Below, piece after piece: positions 11,856 through 21,402 of a DNA stretch of 64,000 bases (position 1 is its first letter; every line of letters begins with the position of its first letter). The position numbers were made by a program, and so were the translations under genes. Below the pieces are notes generated by a model. It was not told the origin of the DNA. It saw only the letters and a list, made by a program, of their open reading frames with translations, and searched no databases. Source of the DNA: Coptis chinensis (Eukaryota; Streptophyta; Magnoliopsida; Ranunculales; Ranunculaceae); NCBI GenBank assembly GCA_015680905.1, contig CM027381.1, positions 86,763,501-86,827,500 of the forward strand. Direction: 5' to 3'.

Positions 11856-12140
11856 AAAGCACTAATTCCTACACTTGATCGGTCTCATATGTTACCTTAA
11901 AAGAGTTGGTTCAACACATATGGCTTAAACGCTATTCTAGAGCCCATTCTTCCTTCGAAAGCATTTTTGTTGATGGTTGAGCTTCCCGATCCTAGTCTAT
12001 CCATCTCAGCCCTTGTTCCTTTTGCGGTAGTGCGTGTTTTTTGTGCTTAGGTTCTTTCCCTGAGCCTCCCTATTAAATAGTAGCAAAGGATAGAAAGAAT
12101 AGCCGAAGGATAAAGGTTAGGACAAAGGATATTCCGCTCC
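11856..12140 (+). repeat. Right copy of ~290-bp direct repeat inside the CACTA element
   Basis: Matches 8602-8910 in direct orientation with a handful of substitutions and short deletions. After it, a further partial repetition (CAGTAGCAAGGGATAG, AATAGCCGAAGG) continues to about 12185. Confidence 0.8.
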
Positions 12141-12189
12141 TGTTAAACAGTAGCAAGGGATAGAAAGGAATAGCCGAAGGCGGGACTTC

Positions 12190-13019
12190 TTGACTCCTAA
12201 ATCATAGGCAAGGGGTTAAAAAATCTCATTATAGGTTGGTCGATACCTTTACATCCGACTATGCCATCCGTTGGAACCGTTTTTTTGTAGTTGAGCTTGT
12301 TTGCTTGATTTACTTGATGTTTAGCCTTACTTATTTTATTGTTTCATTGGTGATAACTTTATGACCACGAGGTTTTTAATGGTTTGGCATTTACATGTAC
12401 AATTTAGATCAAAATCTATTAGTTTTTGCTATTTTTGTCTTCTTATTTGATCCGTACCTTCATGAATGTGATCGAAGTTATAACTTTGATAAGTTCTTTC
12501 TAAGCTTTTGGCTATGGGCACCAATTTTACGATATAGGAGGTGCATAGTTTCACATGCATTGTCAACTTGAGTGTGTATTAGGTTTATTAATGTTTCTAA
12601 TAAATTTACTTCATTGATTTTTTTTTTTTTTTTTTAATTTGTTATGCCAGATTGGTCGATTGGTCGCCAGAAATAGTAGAATCAAGAAGAAGCTCCGAGT
12701 GGATGCTGCTCAAATTAGCATGTTATAGACATTATTTGTGGAATTTTAGTTTTGAATAATTCGTCTAATTTAGTTGAACGTTGTTAAGATTATGTGAGAC
12801 GATGTTTTTTCGCAAAAAATAGTTATGTGAATTCTTTAAGATCTTTTGTATTGATCGAATGGTTTAGTAATGAAATTCATTTTATTATGATTTGTGGTGA
12901 ATTGTTATAGGGTTACTGTGTTCTATAAAAATTGTTTTGGGCAGGATTATGTAAATGAAAATGTACAGGTATATATATGAATTGCACCATTTGTAATGCT
13001 AAATGCGTCCCAAATAAAG
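12190..13019. other. CACTA interior, non-coding
   Basis: AT-rich sequence with a poly-T run near 12620-12636. A short exon-like piece follows a TTATGCCAG acceptor-like site at ~12651 and ends in TAG near 12728; it may be the last exon of the Transposase_24 gene. Otherwise nothing is recognised. Confidence 0.4.
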
Positions 13020-13567
13020 TGTGTGCTTTTCTGGAATTTATATCATTCGCAACAATTTTGGTGTAGCTAAAAGATTTGATTCTACCGTAACGTAGACACT
13101 TTTTGCCACACTTGGTGTGTCGCTAAATTTATGGACGTCTGTTGCCACGCCAAATGTATAGCTAAAAATTCAAACTTTCCGCAACGGAAATAGTGTAGCA
13201 AAAGGTTGCCTTTTGCGATGCCTAGTTGTGCAGCTAAAGGTATCACTTTTGCAACGCCATCCTAGTTGTTACAAGCTCTCTTTTTGCGGCGCCAAGCCGC
13301 AAATAGTTTGAAATAAATTTGCAATTAATTTAATTTTCATAAATGAAGTAGCAACGGAATTAGTGTATTAGCAGCGCCCATAGGCGTCGCAACAAACTAG
13401 GAACATTTGCCACGCCACTTTTGGCGTTGCATTTAAGTATTTGAGACGCACTTTTTAGCCACGCCTTTGCAACGCCATCTGGTGCGTTGCGACAGATCTT
13501 TTGCCACGCTCAAAGGCACCTTTAGCGATGGGGTATGGCGCTGCTAAAAACATGCTCTGTTGTAGTG
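13020..13567 (+). repeat. CACTA right subterminal repeat region and terminal inverted repeat
   Basis: Many degenerate copies of short motifs occur in both orientations: TTGCCACGCC, GCAACGCCA, TAGCTAAA, GGCGTTGC. The region ends in TGTTGTAGTG at 13567, the CACTA terminus. CACTA transposases bind such subterminal repeats. The adjoining bases TTC would be the 3-bp target duplication, which cannot be confirmed without the left end. Confidence 0.82.
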
Positions 13568-16220
13568 TTCTTTGCCAGTAAAACATAATTTTGTAATTGA
13601 AGCTCCTTTATACCCAGTCCTCTATTTTTCTTCGAAGTACATGCTAATCGCCATGGAAAATAATGAAGCTTCCTGGTTGATGGTGTATGTCCCCATAGAA
13701 AAGATTTTCTGATAATATCCATCCTATCCACTATCTGTGCAGGCAAAATAGTACATGACATGGAATGAGTTGGTAATGAAGATAAAACTACATTTACCAA
13801 AGTGAGCCGGCATGCTTTAGATAAACAATTGGCTTTCCACCCTGCAAGCTTCCTTTGAAATCTTTCAAGTAAAGGACTGAACTTCTGAACTCTACCCTTC
13901 CCAGGTAGAGTAGGTACTCCCAAATAGATACGCTGGCATGACAGAAGTAGAAGGCATACTGAAACATCTCCTCAGGAAGTACACAAACCTCCGATGCAGT
14001 TTTGGGTGATGAATGATTTGAGACTTGGTTATGTTGATAGTCTGGCCTGACACTCTGCAATACTCCTTTAATAGCTTGTTCAATTGATACTGCTCATCAA
14101 ATCCACACTTACCCAGCACTAAAAGATCATCCGCGTACATTAAATGAGACACTGGCTGACAATTTCTCCCCAATTTGCAACCATGAATGAGGCCATCTCT
14201 GTTAAGTTTCAAGAAATTCAATGATAAAAGCTCTGAACACAATATGAAAAGATAGGGAGAAGGGGGATTTCCCTGTCTTAAACCTCTCGAAGGCTTAAAG
14301 AAACCATATGCAGCACCATTTAGTAGCACAGAGTAAGAAACATTCTGGACACAGAACATTATCTTATTAATCTAGTCTACAGGGAACTCAAACTTGGTAA
14401 GTATCAATCTTAGAAAACTCCACTCAATTTTGTCATAAGCTTTCTGCATATCAATCTTTAGAGCAAATTTTTTTGCTTTCCTATTCCCATGTCCTCTGAT
14501 CTTGTGATAGAACTCATTTGCAATAAAAACATTGTCATGAATACTTCTTTTGGGTAAGAAGGCAGTCTGAAAAGGACCAATAAGTCGCTGAATGATATGA
14601 CTCAATCTGTTTACAATAATCTTCGAGATAATTTTGTAAACCACATTAGTCAAACTGATTAGTCTAAAATGCTCTGGGAGCGATGGATTATTCATGATTT
14701 TTGGAATTAAGGCAATGAAGGAATGATTGAGCTGTAGTGAAAAAGAGCCATGAAGGAAAAAAGACTTGACTGTCGCACATACATGATCACCCACCAAATG
14801 CCAAAAATGCTGAAAAAAGAAAGCCTGATAATAATCCGGTCCTGGAGACTTAAAGGGCTTCATATGTTTAAGAGCAGCCACAATTTCCTCATTATCAACT
14901 CCCCTTAGCAAATTTAATTTTTCCCCCTCATCAAGACATGGCGCTTCAACATTGAAAATATGTGACATAAGATCAGGTTTCGAAGTAGACATAGTGTCCT
15001 CAAACAATTCCATGAGCCTATCACCAATCTGTCTCCTTTTAGTTAGAATTCCACCATTTCGATCTCTGATTGAGTGTATATAATTTCTTTCCCTTCTACA
15101 GTTAGCCATAGTGTAGAAAAATTGAGTATTTTGCTCTCCAAATTGGAACCAATCTAAACAAGTTTTCTGCCCCCAATGATTTGCTTGTTGCACAAGGATA
15201 TCATTATGTTCTACTATCAACTCATTTTCTGCAAGAAATAACTCCTCTGTATCAGTTGCATTCTCTATTAAACTTTGAAACTCACTCAATTTCTATTTGA
15301 CAACCTCCAACTTCTGCTCAACCTCACCAAACACATGTTTATTCCACCATCTTAAATTTTTTTGGCAGTTGTGAAGCTTCTTAAATTACATAAAACAAAA
15401 GAAGGAGAACCATAAAACTCATGTTGAAAAGCATCTTGTATTTGCTCCTAGCATCCTCCATGTTGTGCCCACATGACTTCAAACCTAAAAGGCCGTCTAA
15501 CATTCACCCTGTCTTGTATCAATTTTAAAATCAAGAATTTATGATCTGAACTGGTGGCAAGCTCATGCAAAACTCTACAATCTGTACTTTGTGAACGCCA
15601 AACTTCATTTGCCATCATTCTATCAATTCTTTCCCATATTCTGTTGCGACCATTCTGTCTATTAGTCCAGGTGTAAATGCTACCAGCAAACCCCAAATCC
15701 AACAACTCACAATCATCAATCATATCTAAGAAGGCTTGACTTTGGAATAATTGAATTGTTTGCCACCACACTTTTCTTCTTGACATGTTATTTCATTAAA
15801 ATCACCCATGAGCAACCATGATTCATCATTTGTCGGTTTAAACTGAGCAAAGACAGGCCACTGCAATCTCCAAATGAAGGACTTTGAGTTACCATATACA
15901 CACGACAAAAGGAAACATTCACTTACTCCATTAACTTTTACAGAAAGTTTACAGTGAATGAACCAGGACTCAGACATAATAACTTCGACAACTATACTTC
16001 ATTCTCAAAAGATCCACAAGCCACCAGACAACCCTTGGCTCGGTACTACAAAAGACTCAAAATCCCCTATCCTTCTAATTAAACTAGCTCTTTTATTTAC
16101 ATAACACTTAGTCTCCATAACAAACATAAATATAGGCCTAACACCATTGATTTTCTTTTTCAGCTCCTCCATCATCGAAGGTCGGCTACTCCCTCGACTA
16201 TTCCAAGATAAAAGACTCAT
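13568..16220 (-). pseudogene. LINE ORF2: AP endonuclease and reverse transcriptase, broken
   Basis: Begins at the ATG at 16220 with the endonuclease start (LLSWNSRG, then VMETKC). It continues in shifted frames with LSCVYG and LMGDFNEI near 15800-15950, and YTWTNRQNGRNRIWERIDR then SDHKFL near 15530-15700. The reverse transcriptase is open at 14372-15289 (LKHMKPFKSPGPD, FIALIPKI, FRLISLTNVVYKIISKI, FALKIDMQKAYD) and at 13892-14359 (GLRQGNPPSPYLF, then the catalytic YADD at 14126-14137). The post-RT region (GWKANCLSKACRLTLVNVVL, SFLWGH) is at 13568-13923. Reading stops where the CACTA element begins, so the C-terminal zinc-binding/RNase H part is missing. At least four frame breaks separate the blocks. 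Confidence 0.9.
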
Positions 16221-17771
16221 GGCTTCATTGGGGTTTGCTTACGGCCAGAACCCTTAACCGACTGAAGTTTTTCCCCTTTGTCAACAAAAGTCTTCATCAC
16301 AATGTTTGGATGAACAACAGCCACCTCTTGGTCATCATGGACTGGAGTTTTTCGTCGAACCTCTCGATAGTCAGCAAAGAAACTTTCTACCATCTCATTG
16401 AACTTTTCCTTTTCCTTTTTCAACAACTCTATTCCTGCTACCCCATGCGATATTTCCTGTCTTTTGAAAGAATAAACCCCTTCTTGGACAGTGTATTCCT
16501 GTAACTGAGACAAATCAATAAAGTGGAGGTTCTTAGGATCACTAGAAATCTGCGCGAATCCTGGAGGGCATTCAACTTCAGGCAAGGGATGAAAACTCTG
16601 GAAAGACATTTGAGTAGAAAAACCCATTTGTCCAGGGTTATGTGCTTCAACATTTAGAGGCAAATGATCTTGTGCAGTTAGCCATGCATGTTCATTACTT
16701 GGACCAATAGTACAATTCACCTGAGGTGATGAAATATCAACTATCATAGGTCCTTTTGTTGGCTCAACATTTGTAGTCACTAACTTTGAATTCACAGAAG
16801 AATCACCCACATTTGTAATCAGAGGAAGAAGTGGTTGGTTAAGATCAGTACCAAACAACAGAGAAAACCCAAACACATATCGTTCTCCAATGGGTTTTGG
16901 AATAACCCGAGTTTTGGAAGAGTAAAACTCAAACCGTTGTCCCCTCTGGTGAAATTCTAACTTCGTTCCCATGACATTCATCTATTACTTTGCAGGCTGC
17001 AAAATGATGCCCTATAAAATGACACTTAAAGAAAAAAACTGACAGATACTCAAACACAAAAGAAATCCAGTCAACACCATTAACTGATTCCGACAAAAGG
17101 AAGCTTGGAGGAATTGGCTCATAAACATCATGTAAAACTTTAACTCGCACACACAATTAGGTTGTGTTTCAGTCTTAGGATAAATCTCTAAATATTTGAT
17201 ATGAGACATGCCAAAATAGCCAAATTCCACCAGATTGCCTTCAATAATTTCCTTATCCAGATACACATCAAGATAGTGACTTAAATGCATCCACACATAA
17301 AACTTTGAGAATTTAACTCCTTAGTTTCATAAAATTCCGATCCGTCCATGGAATGATCTGAAAAATGTGATGAGCTACAATCCAAGGCTGCCCTAGCAGT
17401 AGAGCATCCACCTGTTCCTGAGACTCCATCCTAATTTGAAATATTTCTCCTTTATAATAAACCATATCTTCCATCTTGAAAGTGTACCATGCTTTTTCAA
17501 GTGATGATTTGATTGTGCCTAGATTTAGCCTACCATCCAAAACTCGACCAAAAAGAGTCATCTTATTGTAGCCCACATATTTACTCTTCATTTTCTCGGA
17601 ACTGGTGATCATAGGAGGATCTGTGTAAGGCATTTTCATCTTTGCAGCAAAATCCGTGGCAAGAAGTTTAATAGAAGTTGGGTTTTTGGAGGAAGACAGT
17701 AACTTGTTGGTGTTGGAGCTCATATAAGGAACTAATTGAAATAACCTCACTTGATGAACTCTGAAGAACAA
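16217..17771 (-). pseudogene. LINE ORF1: DUF4283 and zinc-knuckle nucleic-acid-binding protein, broken
   Basis: The N-terminal block at 17313-17771 has the DUF4283 pattern of plant LINE ORF1 proteins (GRVLDGRLNLGTIKSSLEKAW, then ALLLGQPWIVAHHIFQIIPW). A frame break leads to 17012-17296 and 16929-17156, holding a zinc-knuckle-like CHFIGHHFAAC segment. Its expected first cysteine appears as phenylalanine. The C-terminal 254 codons (16217-16981) are open but low in recognisable motifs, with a basic end (KGSGRKQT). The last codons overlap the ORF2 start by four bases. The family protein binds the element RNA. Confidence 0.75.
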
Positions 17772-17800
17772 CTGAGCTTCCAGTAAACACTTATATAGCC

Positions 17801-18988
17801 CAAAACCTCCAACGTTCTAAACACATGCAAATAGTCTCAAGTCAGCCGCATTATTTGTCCATTCATACACCACCTTCTGTATTAAGAAAAATCACAAATC
17901 TATCCATAATTTCATTGTTACATATTTAACCCGCCAAATGGCTGCATCTTCATTCAGATCATCATTGCCCATATATTTCACAACCAACACTAAGACTGAA
18001 ATGAGTCTAGATTAAGAGACATCATAACATGTAATCTTTGTTAAATCTTGTTTAGAAAGTAGCAAGATTTGAGCCCAATCACAGCACCAGAGCACGATAC
18101 CCAGGATAATTTATCTCCACATAATAAACATATACTACACAGCAAAGATAAGGTGGAGTAAGAAAGGAAAAAATATATCTAAAAAGGAAGAAACATCCAA
18201 TAAGAGGTCTGATCTGACATGCAAAAACTGATTTTTATATGAAGAGGGCACCGGACTTGAATCCAAGGCCAAAGCAATCAAATCTAATGGAAATTGGGCA
18301 GAACAGACACTTAGCTGCTTTCTTTTCTGAACTAACACTGTTAACATTGTAGGATTTTACCAGAAAAGAATTGGACCTGGCGAAATATTGGGCCTGTCAA
18401 AATAAGGAAGAAATAAGGCAAGGCCAAATTAGGATTTGAACTTTGAATTTAGGATTTAAACTATGAAGAAATTGGGCATGATCGATTAGGGCATGATTGT
18501 ATTAGGATTTGGTTTGGATTGGATTAGGGCATGAAATGATTAATACTTATGCACTTTCTTCTGTTGTGGATGTTTGTGGATCCGGCTAGACAAGGCGAAT
18601 ATCTTACTATCTCTATCTCAGGCGGAAGAGCCACAAAGGTTGAGACTTGAGACAACTAACTACCGCCATGCACGTTGTTGTTGTTGAGACATTAACATGC
18701 TAATACTTGTCTTGATTTTATCAGTTCAGTATTCTGCAAACCAAAATTCTATAGCAACACACACTTTTGAACCGAATGAGTGAACAAACTGATGTGGCAT
18801 TCATCAGGCAGGGGTGCGTGTATATTTCTACAAGAAGTACTGCAAATCAAGGTCTCTCTGCTTGCCACGTAAGTGTGTTCACAAGTTTCGGTTTATTTTT
18901 TGTGTTGCTGTAGAAAGACTCTTCTGCAAATTGCATTATTTTGATTGTTACTTGTTACTTTTTCACTTGAATACAGGAGGGTTTTCAA
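17801..18988. other. Non-coding, nothing recognised
   Basis: No coding similarity is seen. 18440-18530 has repeated AGGATTT/GGGCATGA phrases. 18814-19089 contains an ORF that runs into the next element and is not convincing as a gene. Confidence 0.5.
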
Positions 18989-19668
18989 CAATGTTTAGAA
19001 AACTAGACCGGACTGGTAGCCGGATCGGGTTAGGTTGTAAACCGGAAATTTATCAGTCTGGTTGGGCAAAACATAAAGAAAATGGTTGAACCATAAGTTC
19101 ACTTCAGACCGAGAGTTGAACCGGTGAACTGGTGAACCAACCAACCGGTATGAACCGATTTCCAGTGTGTAACAGCAACCTGTTGGATTCTCATTTTATG
19201 TTCTCCTTAAATAATGGATCTGACCAAATTCTTAAAATCCATCAAAATCTTTATATACTTTATAGAGCTCTACTTTATATTCCAAACAAGAAAAATTCTT
19301 ATTTTCCTTAAATAATGCAAGTATCCATATTCTTAAAATCCATCAAAATCTATTATATTTCAAACGAAAAAAACTTATGAACTTAATTATTCAACAAAGA
19401 ATTTTAAAAATAAATAGTGAAGTAACCTAGTGATACTTAATGATCAATCATTTGAAGTTGCTTTTTAATTTTTCAAAATATTGGTATGAAAAAAATTATA
19501 TGGTATTGCATATATTTATATTTGTGTAGGTGTATAAGGTGTAAATATATATAAATGGGGATTATAAATAAAGGAAAATCGGTTCGACTGAATCAAACCT
19601 AGGTTGAACTAGGTCCAACCATTTGAACAGAAAATCGGTTCGATCACGGTCTGGTTTTCAAAACATTG
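18989..19668. mobile_element. 680-bp terminal-inverted-repeat element (non-autonomous, hAT-like size of duplication)
   Basis: The left end CAATGTTTAGAAAAC and the right end GTTTTCAAAACATTG are near-perfect inverted copies. Inside each end are repeated CCGG/GGTTGAACC-type phrases in opposite orientation. The flanks GTTTTCAA (18981-18988) and GTTTACAG (19669-19676) agree at 6 of 8 positions and could be an old 8-bp duplication. No coding sequence inside. I could not tie it to a named family. Confidence 0.6.
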
Positions 19669-20500
19669 GTTTACAGTACTCAAGTGATGATGAGGAGTAA
19701 TTGGCAGCAAAACAAGGACCCTTGTTGGATTTAACTATAAATTGGGCTGGTTCAATTGTACTCTAGCCTAGTTTACATAAGACAGGCGATAAAGGGAGAA
19801 TGTGTAATGGCCGGAACAGTGGAACACCTTAAAGATGGTCAAACAACTTAAAGTGCTCCGTGTCTGTAATCTATATTTCAAATTCGCACAGTCCTCCATC
19901 CTTGTACACAACTGGGGAAATGAATAAGATCAGTGTCCTGATTGTCCAGTATACATCCAATATAAATACAAGGAACTCGGAGAGTGTGCCGCCTAATATC
20001 AGAAAAGAAAATAACTAACCCAAAGTCGATCTGTTTTTGTTTTCGATTGAATCACAAACCCAAATTGACTGCTGTAAACCACAAGAACTGATCGATTCGA
20101 TTTTTCGAGGTTAATGTTTGTTTCAAGTTGTGATGAAATGGGATTCCATCTACTGGAGGACATCCACTATACCTTTGTCAACCTAATATAACGGCTAATC
20201 CCTTATCGCCTAGACGGCTAGACCGAACCAAGAGGCCATATGCCAGAAAACACTTCACCCCAGTGAAATGTTTCTGGTCAGGCGAGGGCCATCCAAGGCA
20301 TGCTCTATTAAATTGTTGTGCATAAAATTCAAATCGTTCAATCTCATTCTGGTCTGTCGATATGTCATTTCTTAATATGCTTTGTCTAGTTATAGGTGCA
20401 CCACTTATAATATGAATTGAACGTAAAAGATGGCATAAAATTTATTAGCCAAAAGATAAAAATAAAAAAGGGATGGCTTAAAGTTTAGTGCCACGCGTGT
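19669..20500. other. Non-coding, nothing recognised
   Basis: Host-like spacer. It contains a TATAAATA box near 19963 and a hairpin-prone stretch near 20195-20290, but no open frame with similarity. Confidence 0.5.
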
Positions 20501-20558
20501 CCTTTAAGGTTATTGTAGATGTTGGTTATCCTTCAAGGTTATTGTAGATGTTGGTTAT
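20501..20558. repeat. Two tandem copies of a 29-bp unit
   Basis: CCTTTAAGGTTATTGTAGAT and the following nine bases (20501-20529) repeat at 20530-20558 with one change. It lies just outside the Tat LTR. Confidence 0.9.
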
Positions 20559-20581
20559 TTTGGGACTAGGACCTGATGATT

Positions 20582-20975
20582 TGTTGGATAGGGAATAGCT
20601 GCACTCTTTTCGGGATAAGAGTTGTCTACGTATCAAGATCCTCGGGGTGAACTTGAATCAAGCCTTACGTAGTTCATCTCTCTCTACTTATAGTTGTGTG
20701 CTTGAACCATTATGGATTGCAGATCCACCTTGTATGCTATCTTGATGATTTGTCATTAGTTTGATGTTACAAAGTAAATGACTCCTTGATTGCTGCGTTG
20801 ACTGAGCTCCAGGATTGTGCTAGTTGATATCTTTCCATGAATGGTTGTAACTGCTGCTGGGAACGACCTGGGTGTTGGGTCGTTGGTAAGATCTGATGTT
20901 GTGGGACGAGCTGAGGGAAGACGTCCTGCCTTGTGGACACGTGCTCAGTAGTGTAGAACGGAGGGTACTTACACA
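20582..20975 (-). repeat. Tat element 3' LTR
   Basis: 394 bp bounded by TG at 20582 and CA at 20974-20975, and directly preceded (on the minus strand) by the polypurine tract. Near its minus-strand 3' end are phrases typical of Tat LTRs, such as GAACTACGTA and GATACGTAG, followed by TTATCCCG. Only one LTR is present, so no age estimate or target duplication is possible. Confidence 0.72.
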
Positions 20976-20990
20976 GCCCCCTTTTTTATC
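20976..20990 (-). promoter_or_regulatory. Polypurine tract of the Tat element
   Basis: On the minus strand this reads GATAAAAAAGGGGGC immediately before the LTR start TGTGTAAG, the position and composition expected for the plus-strand primer of reverse transcription. Confidence 0.8.
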
Positions 20991-21402
20991 CGTTCTGTGG
21001 ACAGCGGTTGCGTGGGATAAGAACGGTTTAAAAAGTAAAGTTTAAAGGCACGTGTCTGACAGCTGTTTTGTTTTGAATTTAGGTTTTGGAGAATATGCGG
21101 GAACTGTTGGGCTAGATTCGTGGGCCCGTAGTTACGGCAATTTGTGGGCGAGTAATGATTTAAGTTTTGGGAACACGAAACGTTTTGATTGTCTCGAGGT
21201 GTTTGGGCAGTTGAGGGGTTTTTGACTTGTAGAAGTTTTTTTTTTTGTTTGTTCACTTTTCAACCAAAAGAAAAATAAACCAGAGTGGAAGAAAAGAGAA
21301 AAAAAGAGAAAGAAAGAAGAAAAAAAACTTCTCGTCCTTCTTGAATCAGGTTCGTCTTTCAACTTTAAAACTTTGAGCTTTCTTTCTTTCTTTGATTGTG
21401 CA

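Larger units (their letters stand above)
2145..13567 (+). mobile_element. CACTA (En/Spm-type) DNA transposon, decayed, left end not found
   Basis: The element carries the two usual CACTA genes in order on the + strand: TNP2-like transposase (2559-~6281) and a Transposase_24 protein (~6640-8420). It ends at 13567 in TGTTGTAGTG, the inverse of the CACTACAACA terminus typical of this superfamily, preceded by ~540 bp of short repeats with GCAACGCC and TTGCCACGCC cores, the usual subterminal transposase-binding sites. The right end abuts LINE coding sequence, so CACTA inserted into the LINE. No matching left terminus is seen; 2145 is only the first recognisable element-derived base. Between the Transposase_24 exons and the right end lie ~4 kb of captured or secondarily inserted DNA. 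Superfamily assignment is firm, the left limit is not. Confidence 0.8.
13568..17800 (-). mobile_element. L1-type plant LINE retrotransposon, interrupted by CACTA
   Basis: A two-ORF non-LTR element reads on the minus strand: ORF1 (DUF4283 plus zinc knuckle) then ORF2 (endonuclease, reverse transcriptase). The 3' part is cut off at 13567/13568 by the CACTA right end, inside the region after the RT domain. The missing 3' end, poly-A and target duplication are not found elsewhere in the window. The 5' limit near 17800 is approximate, just upstream of the first ORF1 codons. All ORFs carry frameshifts or stops. Confidence 0.87.
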
